64,000 nucleotides of DNA from Odontocerum albicorne. Taxonomy: Eukaryota > Arthropoda > Insecta > Trichoptera > Odontoceridae. Position numbers and translations under genes: made by a program. Location: the NCBI GenBank assembly GCA_949825065.1, contig OX463847.1, positions 34,667,789 through 34,731,788 on the forward strand. The letters are read 5' to 3'. Positions 10,556-20,936 of the stretch are shown here, in pieces (position 1 is the stretch's first letter; each line of letters begins with the position of its first letter). Under the pieces are notes generated by a model. It was not told where the DNA came from. It saw only the letters and a program-made list of their open reading frames with translations, and did not search any database.

Positions 10556-11510
10556 ATAACCCAGCTTAATATTTTTATTTAAATTTTCTCAATAGATTTT
10601 AAATTAACTATATCTTTTTATTTTCTTGAAGACATCTTTTCATATTCACCGGTCAGATAGTCAAAATTTTAAATATATTGTGTATGAGTAATAATAAAAC
10701 CAGATATTGAATAAAAAACACAAATAAGAATAAAAATCTAATAATAAATATTATGAGTTGTTAGCAATTTTTTTTATCACACTATTTATTATTTATCCAC
10801 ATTTGATTGATTTGTGGTTCCACATTTACAGGTTGGTATGTGTTTTCATTAGATCTATGAAGATGCTTTTTTATGTTAGGTGGTTGATTTATGTTGTTAT
10901 AGAAGCGCTATCTATGTTTCCTCATTGTATGGTGTGATTGTTCAAATTGGAAGAAGTTATTTGGTGCAATGGGCAAAGATATTACGGAGTAGTTGTTTTT
11001 TCCTAGTAAGAGGGCTTAAGACAAAGAATAAATAATTAGTACGTTTCTAATTGATCTAAATATGTTTCATATTGTAAAACCTAATTTTTTTAAAGAATTC
11101 TGAACTAATTTTCAAATAAGGCCTCTTTAAAATCTCTCTGGTCGGTTTAATGTTCTTCCAAATCAATTGGTACAAGTTTCCGTTTACATATTTCTATTTT
11201 GTACAAGTTTGTATGGATTTTTTTTTATTCCGAGATATTAAACAGACACAAATCATTCTTATTAAAGATGATTTATTCATTAAAAATATGTGTCTATAGT
11301 TTTTCGAATTGGTCAATGTAGCGTATTATTACCACTATAATAATTATGATATTTAACAGAGGTTTTCTAAAATAGCATAGTTGGATTTAGTATCCTACAT
11401 TGCGTAAGATACTGTGTTACATTTTTATTTGTATATCATATAGTAAAACCAGATTGGATTATTGCCATGTAGAATTTTTTTTTATAAAATGCAAATGATC
11501 TACAGAAAAG
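10556..11510. other. AT-rich stretch without recognisable genes
   Basis: Long T/A runs and no frame of coding quality. Nothing recognised. Confidence 0.5.
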
Positions 11511-11514
11511 AAGA

Positions 11515-11850
11515 AGAAGGATCAAACACTCTGAGATGTCTTGAGCATGTAGAGCTGACAAATGAAGGAAGAAAAAAATATAGAGTGTAAATGTAAGTTG
11601 AAATCGTGGTATAGGAAGAACAATGAAAGTGTGGTTGGATCAAGGGAGTTATATTTTGAAAGAAGAAATGTTATGATGTGGAGAAGACGATAGTTGTGTG
11701 CTTAGATAGAAAATTTTGGAGATCTGTTTTCTCTACCTACCCACAAGGGGCAACAGTAGGAGCTTTTGAGAATATGTATAGATGAAAAGAAGGGTAAAAA
11801 TTAATACCGCTATAACAGTTAAAGGTGTGATGGTATGTATGTGTATACCA
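11515..11850 (+). pseudogene. LINE-A 3' end, decayed
   Basis: The order matches better LINE-A copies: CACTCTGAGATG (the 'TLRWF' site), GAAAGTGTGGTTGGATCAAG ('KVWLDQ'), TTTTGAAAGAAGAAATGTTA ('ILKERNV'), a GTGTGATGGTATGTATGTG end. Many indels. No frame is open. Confidence 0.6.
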
Positions 11851-11948
11851 TATAAATAGTCTACCTAAACGGAAATATATATTTTTTTAAATTCTAAACC
11901 CCTGGAATTTTCCCATCAAAGGGAATCAATAGTAAGTGTTAAGGATAA

Positions 11949-12505
11949 TCATAAATCAGGATTAGTGTGAGGCTGGCACAATACTCCAATATCCAGGGCT
12001 CCCGGATAGAGGGTTGCATTCCTGATGCGGTCCGACACCTTGATAGAACCGAACATTATATATGACCACACTTCGTGGAATGCACTTAGATGGGTGATTT
12101 TATGATTCATTGTAACCACATAATCCTCAAAATATCGCTGGATACCTTCGAAAGATGACACATATCGTCGTTCAAAATGCAAATCAGTCCATCTCAGTTT
12201 AAAAAACTTCGCAACAGAATATTTTTAAGATTTTCTATAAATTTAAAAAAAAACTAGTTATTTTTTTTCTTTTTATGGCATAATCAACTTCATCAATAAG
12301 TATACTGGTAAGGGTTGTGCTGTAACCAAGACGAAAATCCGACTGCAGTGGGTTAAATTGTTATTTATGGATAATTGATTCAAGAGGCGACTATAGACCA
12401 CTCACTCAAGAACCTTCGAAAAAATGGGAGAATGGAAATAGGCTGAAAATCTTTAGTGGATGCAGCATTGGCAAAAACATATGCACGTTTAAATAAATCA
12501 GGAAA
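11949..12505 (-). pseudogene. LINE reverse-transcriptase fragment (jockey/CR1-like)
   Basis: Between 12505 and 12275 the minus strand reads QPISILPFFSKVLE-like, then VVYSRLLNQLSINNN and, in a shifted frame, FNPLQSDFRLGYSTTLTSIL. This is the 'RPISLLPxxSKxxE' to 'QxGFRxxxST' region of a non-LTR reverse transcriptase. A 77-codon frame downstream (12182-11949) contains ITHLSAFHEVWSYIMFGSIK; I could not assign it and it may or may not belong to the same element. Confidence 0.65.
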
Positions 12506-13395
12506 AATACTCCTTTTGATATAATATTAAATGCGCTACAATAATTAAAATTTTTGTCTTATGATAATAATAATATCTTTGCTTAAATCATTTATCTATT
12601 CCTGTAAATTGCGTTTACGACTCGACGTCGATTAAAAAAATCCGTTTATAAAAGTCCTCGAGAGTCACAAGGGACATCCGTCCGAGGGTCCAGATATTCG
12701 GAAGTATATCTTCCATATTTACCATCCAACCATTAATATCTTAAGTGACAACTAGAAGAATCTTTCTTAAAAAATCTGAGTACCAATAAGAATCGAGCAT
12801 GTATCCCTTTGCTTGGAAGACAGGCGCCTTATTGACTAAGCTACAGAAGTCGTTCATCATTACTGGTTGAAGTGAAAAAAGAAATGTGTACTCGAACAAA
12901 AATAACCTATTTTTGCATAAAAATGAGACGAAATCGTTTGTGCTTTGCACGATAATGTGGTGAAAATATTCTGTTTTATGCAAAATCAGATTTCGTAGAA
13001 CAAAAATTATATCAGCAACAAATCTTCAATATGTCACTTTTATGGAGTTGTTTGTACTTCTGGTATAACTTTGTAATTTTATTTTTTTATAACATAAAAT
13101 TCTTTGTATACCGATGCATCGCACTTTTGAGGTTAACCCGACACGACTATAGAAAAATCTTCCTAACTCAGTCAAATGTGTTTCATTCTTTATTGATATT
13201 TGAGAAAAAAAACTACAGACGCATTATTAACCTCAAAATACTCTTCATCTCCTTAATTCTCAAACTTATCTCGGAGTACATAAGAAGCGTTTTATAGTCA
13301 GTTAGTTGAATATTTCTAATAGTCAAACAACAGTACTTACCCGTTAATTCTAGCTATACTACATTTAAAACTAATAAACAAAAAAGAGGGAGGTC
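12506..13395. other. AT-rich stretch without recognisable genes
   Basis: Open frames here (for example 13031-13297 plus) are F/I/L/Y-rich as expected from AT-rich noncoding DNA. Confidence 0.45.
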
Positions 13396-13439
13396 TCATA
13401 TACGACGGATAGGCCAAATAAAGGAGTTAAAACGATCAT

Positions 13440-14060
13440 CTTTGAACGCTGCATTTAATATGGCCCCGGATTTGGAGATAATGGTGGATAATGTTGGAGA
13501 TACATTGTGTACTAGTTCCAGACATAGTAGAGACTCATTATTATACACGCGATGGTGAAGAAAAATGTTTAAATCCAAGGAATTAGAATGCCAATTTTAT
13601 CTTGAACTTGTATCTCCGAAACGCTGCATTAAACGTGAAACGCTGCATTAAAAGTCAATGGATTAGATTGCCAGTTTAATTTTGAATTTTAATTTCCAGA
13701 AAGCAGCATTCAATATAGTCTAGAATCTGATAGAATGGAGATAAATGGTGCATCAAGTTTTAGACACAGTAGAGACCACGACACTCAGATTTAAATACGC
13801 GATGAAGATGAAAAATGTTTCATGTCAACGAATTAGAATGGCAGTTTAATATCTAATTTTTATCCGCAAATAGTTGCATTTAATAAGCTCCAGGATTTGA
13901 AAGGATGGAGATAAATGGTGCATCTAGTTTCTGACATAGTAGAGACCACGACACTCAGCATTAAACACGCAATGGAAATGAAATAAAATTAAAGCCAATG
14001 AATTAGAATACCAGTTAAATTAAATTCTGAACTCTTATCCCCAAAATTGGTAACATCTAA
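13440..14060. repeat. Degenerate satellite-like tandem repeat, unit about 170 bp
   Basis: Three to four diverged units follow one another. Each contains a GCTGCATTTAATA-like start, a GGATTTGRAGATGG / GATGGAGATAAATGGTGCATC block, GACATAGTAGAGAC(CACGACACTCAG), an ACACGCRATGGARATGAA block and AATTAGAATGCCAGTTTAA. The last two full units are spaced about 169 bases. The first boundary contains an 18-base local duplication of GAAACGCTGCATTAAA. Confidence 0.75.
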
Positions 14061-14635
14061 ATAATTTGCTCTTCGGGGTACTCACTTCAACAGGTCTGCA
14101 TCACCAATGCGAATGTGCTGAGGAGTAGCATACGAATTAATGAAAAACGGAGGAGAATACGATCATAGTCTTCAAATAAAACGGACATGGAAAAGTTCTA
14201 GCGCCCGACTGGCCCCATATCAGTCATATTCCGATAAAAATATGTTTTTCTTGGCCAAGCAACTGAGGGACTTGCGTTATGAGTCTGGAATAGCAAATTA
14301 AAATTGATGGATCGGACATTTTAATTGGGTTCGCGATATTATTCTTGGCAGAGAGTCAGTCTCTGGTAGCTGTGATGAGGGGATTTTGGTAAAAGACTCT
14401 GTTATTATAATTTGATCTACAATTACACAAAGAGCTCTTGAATCAATCAAGTTCGCAAATATAATATATAAACAAACGTAATAGCTCACAAATGTTCTAT
14501 TTCATCTGGTTTTGTTCAGTAGCATGTTAATTCTTAACAACTGATACCTTGGTTTAGTTATATAATGTCTGAATATCCAAACGTTGAAGTGCGATGCTCA
14601 AAAGGGTCTTTAAAAGTCCTCGAAAGGCACGTGGT
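14061..14635. other. Unassigned stretch
   Basis: No gene recognised. Short minus-strand frames show no known motif. Confidence 0.35.
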
Positions 14636-14639
14636 ATGA

Positions 14640-14800
14640 TAATGTAGAAAAAAAATACATTCAAGAGAGAAGCTATCAAAAGGTCTGGGCTTATCTCATA
14701 ATATCCTCCCCATTGAAGATAAACTCCACTAATAGAGTGCGAGCCCGGCTGTGAGAACATCAGTCGTTTTTGAGCCCACGGTTTTAGTACGTGCACAACT
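14640..14800. repeat. Copy of the 594-1180 dispersed repeat
   Basis: AGCTATCAAAAGGTCTGGGC, then ATATCCTCCCCATTG, ACTCCACTAATAGAGTGCGA and GCCCGGCTGTGAGAACATCAG align with the units at 676-780 and 978-1070, same orientation. Confidence 0.55.
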
Positions 14801-15052
14801 ATTATTTTCACACAATATACTGATAATCTGACATGTGCAGATATATTATAAAAAACCAATAACACAGCAGTTTATAAATAACTACTGATAAAAATAAAGA
14901 GTATCAATCAGAACGACGGAACAAGTTATTTAAAACCGAAATGTATGGTCACCTACACTTTAAGTTCCATCTGACTATTGTAATAGTTTATTTTAACGGC
15001 GTCGATGCCTGGAGGAAAGCGTAAAGACGGTTCATTGTGGAATCTTATTAAC
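14801..15052. other. Unassigned stretch
   Basis: AT-rich with no recognisable feature; ends at the palindrome's AACT flank. Confidence 0.35.
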
Positions 15053-15317
15053 AACTCAATGGCGTTTTGGTAAAGAGGTACAAGTCATCAATTACTTATT
15101 TGTCAGTTTGAAGTTTTGCAGCACTTGTATTACTGAAATACAGACCTCAGGTAAATTTTAAATGTAAACTTTGAATACATGAATTATTTATGTATTCAAA
15201 GTTTACCTTTAAAATTTACCTGAGGTCTGTATTTCAGGAATACAAGTGCTGCAAAACTTCAAACTGACAAATAAGTAATTGATGGCTTGTACCTCTTTAC
15301 CAAAACGCCATTGAACT
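15053..15317. mobile_element. 257-bp near-perfect palindrome flanked by AACT
   Basis: The left arm (15057-15180) and right arm (15190-15313) are each 124 bases and pair without gaps; I see three mismatches. The loop is GAATTATTT. The ends are CAATGGCGTTTTGG and CCAAAACGCCATTG. AACT stands immediately outside both ends (15053-15056, 15314-15317), which looks like a 4-bp target duplication. There is no open reading frame of note. It is best read as a recent foldback MITE; if transcribed it would form a long hairpin RNA. Confidence 0.85.
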
Positions 15318-15504
15318 ATTTATTTGCCTTTAACATACTTCTGAAAAAGACTATCTGAAAAACGTGGGGGCTGTAATCTCCTTTCCCCGCGTCACAGGAG
15401 GATTTTCCCGCGTCACGTATAAATCTCTCTCATAATATTTCTCATAACCCTTATTGGACGTGTGTGTGGAATTTTTTTCCCTGTTTTGAGATAATTTGGT
15501 AAAC
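15318..15504. other. Unassigned spacer
   Basis: Contains two CGCGTCAC-bearing short direct repeats near 15390-15418 (CCCCGCGTCACAGG, CCCGCGTCACG). No gene. Confidence 0.35.
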
Positions 15505-15745
15505 ATCCAGCTGATTTGTATGGTGTCTGGTGAGTTCCCTGGTCAAGTTGATAAGACGTCTATTTTCCAGTCCGGAGGTTGCGGGTTTGTTTCCCGTTGG
15601 TATACAGATTTTTAATAAAAGAGTTCGAATTTGGTTTTTACTTACGGCATCTTTAACATCAGTCTGGTTGGTTTAAAGTGATCGCCGTATGGCAATAGGC
15701 TTGCCGGATTGTACTGTATATGATATATCAAAATACAATATGAAC
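15505..15745 (+). mobile_element. SINE-1, diverged copy
   Basis: The A-box region GGTCAAGTTGATAAGACG and B box GGTTGCGGGTTTGTTTCCCG are followed by the body (CATCTTTAACATC, TGGTTGG) and the tail GATCGCCGTATGGCAATAGG, GGATTGTACTGTATATGA, ACAATATGAA. Confidence 0.7.
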
Positions 15746-16009
15746 TTGCATGGACTAGTTTTAAAAGACAAAATTCAACCATGAAAAATCCATGTAACTG
15801 TTTTGATATTTGTTGCGTAAAGAGAATTATTATATATTTGTGAAATTTCTCAATAATCAGAATTTTTCCTAGAAAAACTGTATTTCTAGTTGTTTACAAA
15901 CATTCCTCAGTGAAAAGTAGGACATTTTTGACAACAATAACCATAAATTATGTTCTTTTATCATGATAACCACTTCAATGCTATAAAATTGTTATAAAAA
16001 AGTTTTGTT
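15746..16009. other. AT-rich stretch without recognisable genes
   Basis: Nothing recognised. Confidence 0.35.
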
Positions 16010-16205
16010 GTACAGTGCAATTTGATGGGTTTAATGCCATGTGGCAATCTCTTCCAACCGCCTAGAAAGATGTTAAAGAGACCTTAAGTGAAAACCAGGC
16101 TAAAAACCTTTTAAAAAAATCTAGGTTCCAACGGGATTTGAACCCGCAACCTCTGGATTGGGAGACTGGTGTCTTACCAACCAGACCACGGAGGTTGTCC
16201 TCGAA
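16010..16205 (-). mobile_element. SINE-1, essentially complete, reverse orientation
   Basis: On the minus strand it starts GACAACCTCCGTGGTCTGG, A box GGTCTGGTTGGTAAGAC, CCAGTCTCCCAATCCAG, B box GGGTTCAAATCCCG, then a CTTAAGGTCTCTTTAACATC body, GGCGGTTGGAAGAGATTGCC and the ACATGGCATTAAACCC tail. The 5' and 3' flanks of the tRNA-like part do not pair as an acceptor stem, so it is a SINE and not a tRNA gene. It is the best reference copy in the window. Confidence 0.8.
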
Positions 16206-16860
16206 ATCACACTATTTTCATGGTTTTGTAACAATTAATAATATTTCTGATCAAGAATAGATAGTTTATCGATGAAAGAATACTTTTCCTCAATACAACA
16301 AAAAATGGTCACAAACTATTTAGTTTTAATAAAATAAAATATTTTTATGTATATGGTTCTTATGTTACCTTTTTTAGGGACTTTTCAGGAAAAATTTACC
16401 TTTTTCCCAAAAAAAACTCCAAATTATACTTTTTTATAATCTCAAACCGAAAAAATGTGTGTGGGATGAGTCCTTATTGCATATTTACGTTAAATTACAA
16501 GTCTCTAATAAACATATCATTTTCATGACTTTCGACTAATTTTCAATCTACTATATTTGTTTTCATAATACTTTCTCTTTAAATAAACATGAAGTGTTAA
16601 AGATTAGAAAAAAATTTAAAAGAAAAAATATTGGCAAGGGCCCGCACCGGAAACACACATCACTATTAAATATGAAATCACTTGGCCTGGTACTGAAAGC
16701 TCGATCATTCAACGTGGTCTGAATCTATACAGGTTGACCGGGACAATAGTTTCCCGTACCGTTTCGAAAATATATATTAAATGCTCAAATTATCTATAAT
16801 TTGTGATTAATGATTCCAATTTATGAATTTGGTTTGAGCACGTGCAACAAATGATTAAAG
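16206..16860. other. AT-rich stretch without recognisable genes
   Basis: Nothing recognised; the base composition is strongly A/T with poly-T runs. Confidence 0.4.
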
Positions 16861-16863
16861 AAA

Positions 16864-17110
16864 GTAATTTGTTTTATCAAACACTGTTTATTCCACTTTA
16901 TGTAACGGTATAACCCTACCGGTTTCAAGGTTTTCACCTCATCATCAGGGAGCACAAACAAGACTCCCCTTGTGCTCCCCTGATGATCAGGGGAAAACCT
17001 TGAAACCGATAGGGTTATACACACCGTTACATAAAGTGGAATAAACAGTGTTTGATAAAACAAATTACAATGTCTTTAAAACTCCACAACGTTAATGCCT
17101 TAACTATAGT
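16864..17110. mobile_element. FB-1 foldback element, long arms
   Basis: The inverted arms start GTAATTTGTTTTATCAAACA on the left and end TTTGATAAAACAAATTAC at 17068, each about 95 bases. Both contain GTTTATTCCACTTTATGTAA, the CGGTATAACCCTACCGG block, AAGGTTTTCACC and a CATCATCAGG end, meeting around AAGACTCCCC. The right flank ATGTCTTTAAAACTCCACAA recurs at other FB-1 copies, so it is part of the family. The sequence style is that of Penelope-like element termini in inverted arrangement. Confidence 0.75.
16902..16950 (-). ncRNA. Hammerhead-ribozyme-like core in FB-1 arm
   Basis: Minus strand: CTGATGA, then AGGT-GAAA-ACCT (a 4-bp stem closed by a GNRA-type loop), GAAAC, and CGGTA-GGGTTA-TACCG (5-bp stem III with one bulged C), then TTAC. 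These are the conserved hammerhead blocks in the right order. Imperfect pairing next to the CTGATGA block lowers confidence, and activity is unknown. Confidence 0.4.
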
Positions 17111-17144
17111 TAATAATAGATTAAAGAAAGACTTCTTCTTCTTC

Positions 17145-17340
17145 CCAGTGTCATGCCAGGTCCCCCCAACGTTGAATATCACCTGAGAGTAGGCATCTTT
17201 GTCCCCGGTAGCCCGAAGAAGATTCCCAACGCTCCTTATACCAGTCCAATCACGTATATTGCGGAGCCAGGAGATTTGCCTCCTGCCAACACCTCTTCGA
17301 CCTTATTTTTTTCCTTGGATGATCAGGTGCCGTAGTTTCT
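17145..17340 (-). pseudogene. LINE-B 3' fragment
   Basis: The minus strand reads GRRQISWLRNIRDWTGIRSV, then NLLRATGDKDAYSQVIFNVG and GTWHDTG, matching the end of the LINE-B copy at 50.8 kb (GRRQMSWLRNVREWTGIRSV). The GAAGAAGAAG tail (CTTCTTCTTC here) matches too. Frames are broken. The 60- and 81-codon plus-strand frames are shadows. Confidence 0.8.
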
Positions 17341-17344
17341 ACTT

Positions 17345-17630
17345 TGCTAAAAGAAAGACTAACAAAACAAATATGCAGTGCAAATGTGAGTGGAAAATGG
17401 GATATAGGAAGACCAAAGAAAGTATGTTTGGATCAAGTGTATGATATTTTGAAAGAAAGAAATTTCAAAAGTCAGAAAAATCACAGAAGTTGTATAAGAA
17501 AGTAAATGAATGTAGAAAAGAGAAAGACGTGTGTTGCGATAAGAAAATTTAGCACTCTTTCATCTCTGCCTACTTCAACAGGGAGGTGGCGTAGAGATAG
17601 AATGTTTGTATTTTTTACGTTTACTCATTT
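17345..17630 (+). pseudogene. LINE-A 3' end
   Basis: AAGAAAGACTAACAAAACAA ('ERLTKQ'), CAGTGCAAATGTGAGTGG ('YSANVSG'), a GTATGTTTGGATCAAG block, GTGTATGATATTTTGAAAG, then GTGTTGCGATAAG and the CTGCCTACTTCAACAGGGAG end. Frames are interrupted. It directly abuts the opposite-strand LINE-B end. Confidence 0.7.
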
Positions 17631-17679
17631 GAATGACACTTTATTTAGCCGAGTTTGTTGCTGTTGGCAATAAACCCGC

Positions 17680-17760
17680 TAAACTACGGTGCATGTTTAT
17701 TGCTTTATAGCAATCTCTTCCAACTAACGGTCTCTTACTGAGTGAAAGATAAGAAGATAT
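17680..17760 (-). mobile_element. SINE-1 tail fragment
   Basis: GTTTATTGCTTTATAGCAATCTC and CTTCCAACTAACGG, then CACTC-type end of the body, in reverse orientation. Confidence 0.45.
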
Positions 17761-17799
17761 TTATACTAAAAAGATTATGCACACATACAAATCAGTAGA

Positions 17800-18400
17800 C
17801 AGAGAGGAGAAATCGGCGGACTTTCCTATCCATCGCCTCTTTTACATCCATATAACTTTTACGATTTCTCTTACTTTTTATATTTACTTCTTTCAAAATA
17901 TCATTCACTTAATACACTAATTATTTTCTAGGCCTTTCTCTACCACACCTTCTACTCACATTCGCAGTGTATATAATTTTTTTCAGTCTTTCTTCATTCA
18001 TTCATTCTACATGCCGACATCAGGTCAGTGTTCTTCTTCATCCTACTCAATACATCACCCTTAAGATTATATTCATCCCTTATCCCTTCGTTCCCTATGT
18101 CACACAATATCACCTTATGTATTCTTAACCCCATTGTCACTCAGTGCACAGATTTCTACACCATTTATTCAGTATTTTTTCACAGCCACGTTTCACTTTC
18201 ATACAACAAAGTTGTACAAGCATACTGTTGTGGACTATCATCTTAGCAGATTTTGATACTGTCCGCTTTGAGTATATGTATTTTAGTATCCATTTACTTG
18301 GTTTCCTATCGCTACACGCCGTTCGACATATCTTTTCACTATTCCTTCATGCGATAAAATACTACATAAATAGCAAAATTCCTTAACTTACTCCAATCTT
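17800..18400 (-). pseudogene. LINE-A fragment, reverse orientation
   Basis: Read on the minus strand the order is a YGSETW-like region (near 18190: CTTTCATACAACAAAG), a YGVT.. region (near 18080), CTGATGTCGGCATGTAGAATG, a SLRKTE-like KKIIYTANVSRRCGRE block and a KNRRSYMDVKEAMDRK-like end at 17830. It includes GLKHIYSNR-type sequence near 18270 (18300-18240). Multiple stops. Longer than most copies. Confidence 0.65.
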
Positions 18401-18454
18401 TCATTACTTACCCATATAACATATTAACTTCTGCTCTCACGCTTCTCAATTACC

Positions 18455-18900
18455 GTTTTTCTTCTTATTTATTTATTTATTAATTTAACAGTTTTATTGC
18501 AAATACAACCAGACAAAAGTGAATGAAGCAAGTTACATGGTTGCATAAATCAATCAAATGACTATCCATCCCCACGAAATCCATAAACACATACGTGAGC
18601 ATATGCCTACGAACCCCACAAAGACGGACAATCATCCGAACATTCTTTTTCATATAAAGTGAGATATCATCAATCAAAAGAAAAGGATGGGATGGTGGAG
18701 AGGAAAGGAAAAGAAAAATCGGGAATGAAACACGTTATTTTACTGACTAGAAATTAAGAGTTTTTTCAGTCGCTTCTTAAAATTTGCCAAGGACGCAGCG
18801 AGTCTTATATTGGTTTGTAACTGATTCCAGAGTCTCATTGCATGGACAGTAAAGGACGACGTAAAGAAAGAGGAGCGGTGAACTATAAATCTTCTTATTT
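18455..18900 (-). pseudogene. LINE-F 3' end with C-terminal coding sequence
   Basis: The minus strand reads HRSSFFTSSFTVHAMRLWNQ, then LQTNIRLAASLANFKKRLKK and LLISSQ followed by a stop, the normal C-terminal tail of jockey/CR1-like ORF2. About 300 bases of 3' UTR follow, ending in a TAAA-type repeat (ATTTATTTATTT on the plus strand). A sister copy is at 29072-29380. The 65-codon frame at 18480-18677 is UTR. Confidence 0.75.
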
Positions 18901-18944
18901 GTTTGTTAAATAATAATTTAGTTACTATATGATGAATTTTTAAT

Positions 18945-19038
18945 TAACGGCTGTGAACCCCTCATAACGGCTGTGGACTCTCATAACCGCTGTGGACCCT
19001 CATAACGGCTGTGGACCCTCATAACGGTTGTGGACCCT
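18945..19038. repeat. 19-bp minisatellite, about five units
   Basis: Unit ATAACGGCTGTGGACCCTC, with small variants, at 18945, 18964, 18983, 19002 and 19021. Confidence 0.9.
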
Positions 19039-19134
19039 GTTTTAATAAAAAAAAATACTATCCACGATGTAACATAATATATTTTTTTACAAAGTTTTAA
19101 TTTTACTATTTAGAAAGTTTTCATTTTTTGTATC

Positions 19135-19665
19135 CACTGGAGTGATCATGTCCCATACCATATGTATCAGTCCTACAACGCTCCAACTGTAAACCTATGG
19201 AGGATATGGTTATAAAGGCGAAATTATGATGGACTGGACATGAGATACACATGGGCGATCATAGTACGGGGAAGTAGTGGGCAATTTTAGGGTTGGTGGG
19301 CGGAGGAAGCGCGATAAAAACAGTCTGCTTGAGTCGCTGACATTGTGTGGGGCACCTGAGGACTAGGAGCAGGTGGCTCGGGACCGTGGTGGATAGAAAG
19401 TCATCTGTTGATCTCGGGCTGATGGCGTCTCAACGACTAGACGTGTGAGAAACAGTCAACGTGCTACGGACATGCGTCAACATTGCCAGGCTACTCAGTA
19501 GGATCCATATATCTGAGACATCTGCGGGAGGGAGTGCGCATCTAAGATCGGGCTGTATCACAGAAGAGGGCATGATCGACTTGGAAGAGTAGCTCAAAAT
19601 TAACGTTGAAGTGGCGAGGGGATCTTCGACTACGAGGCCCAGCAACGACGATGACGTAATTTTAA
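19135..19665 (+). pseudogene. LINE C-terminal fragment with a SINE-3-type end
   Basis: The plus strand reads RVGGRRKRDKNSLLESL, CGAPED, EQVARDRGG, a form of the C-terminal 'RRGRPKxRWxD..QDRxxWR' domain, with stops and a shift. About 230 bases later it ends with GTTGAAGTGGCGAGGGGATC, TTCGACTACGAGGCCCAGCA, ACGA. That ending is the same as the ends of the SINE-3 copies at 7271, 39860 and 56394, so this LINE may be the family whose 3' end SINE-3 shares. Confidence 0.5.
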
Positions 19666-20330
19666 TTAAAAATTGAACCGTAGAGTAAAGCTATTAAAAA
19701 ATGCAAAGAATCTATCGTTCCTTCATATGAAAAATCACTTAATTAAGGAAGCTTTGTGACGAACTTAATATTAAAACACTACGTTTACACTCTCACTCCA
19801 ACTTAAATCCCACGGTTACATGCATTATTCCACTCGTGTGATAATCTCAACAACCACATCAAATCATGTCCAACAACTCATCACACACTCAACATTACAA
19901 TTATCATGTTTTTTTTAATCACCTAAGGGTTCAAGATAGCCAAGCAATATTAATATATTATTAATTTACTTACATATTTAAATCACTTAGTGGATGTTAA
20001 GCTTTGGAACGAAATGAAAGTGTTTTTCGAATTCGTATTTTATTATCTTAAACAAAATCATGTCGTCTGTTACAAGTCTATTATCGTAGATTATTTTTAA
20101 TGAACATTAAGAATTTCAAATGAGTACCAATATCATACGGTGATCATCCTTTGCAATTTTTTCAAGACAAACATCTCTGTAATGTTTTAGAGCAATCTGA
20201 TTATTTTTCATATTACAATTCGTTTTGGAATAACAAGCTCACAGTAAGTTGACAAGATGTTTTTATAAATTAGGCATTTCATTGTATAAAGAGGACGCTT
20301 ACTACCAATGACAATTCAAAGGAAATGGAC
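19666..20330. other. AT-rich stretch without recognisable genes
   Basis: Nothing recognised. Confidence 0.4.
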
Positions 20331-20334
20331 TTAA

Positions 20335-20800
20335 AGGAACGGAGGAATGAAAAAAAAAGTGGAAAACAAGTGTATAAAGAAATAAGAAAAATATAAGAAG
20401 TTTTGGACAATAAATTCAGATATGTGACCGTAAATTACTATAGAATTAAATACGGGTAGGCGGGATATATTGAGCGGATGAGAGTTATTTATACCTGAAT
20501 AAAAATCATTTGCGGTGCGTACAGGATACTTAAAGAAAACGTGGTAAATTGTTTCCTCTGCCATCTCACACGCACATGTAGGGCACTCCTTGATATTAAT
20601 TTTATAAATGATTTTCTATCAAACATATGTATATTCTCACCATGAATTTGTTTAGAAAGGTTAATTTGCGGAACCCAGGCTTGATGAAGATTTGAAAACC
20701 AGAAATCTGAAATCTGTGTTATTACAAAAAGTAGCACACAATTATATAGTTGAGTAAAACAGCGCTCTGCTCTCCCATGACTCAATCCCACAACTGTCAT
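20335..20800 (-). pseudogene. LINE C-terminal zinc-knuckle region
   Basis: The minus strand contains KECPTCACEMAEETIYHVFF, then KYPVRTAND. Spacing fits the C..C...H....C knuckle that closes jockey/R1/I-type ORF2 (last C replaced by Y). The preceding frame (20800-20640) with WFSNLHQAWVPQINL may be the degraded RNase H region. No intact frame. Confidence 0.5.
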
Positions 20801-20936
20801 ACAAAAACCTTCTGCATATCACACACAGGTGTCATTGCAATATAAATTTTACTTTATAAAAGTGGCACAAATTAAAAGTTTATATTTCACATCTGAATTT
20901 CTTATCAAAATAAGTTTGATATATAATAATAAATTA

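Noticed and set aside
17153..17444. Plus-strand proteins of 60 and 81 codons
   Set aside because: They lie antisense to the LINE-B end or span its junction with LINE-A.
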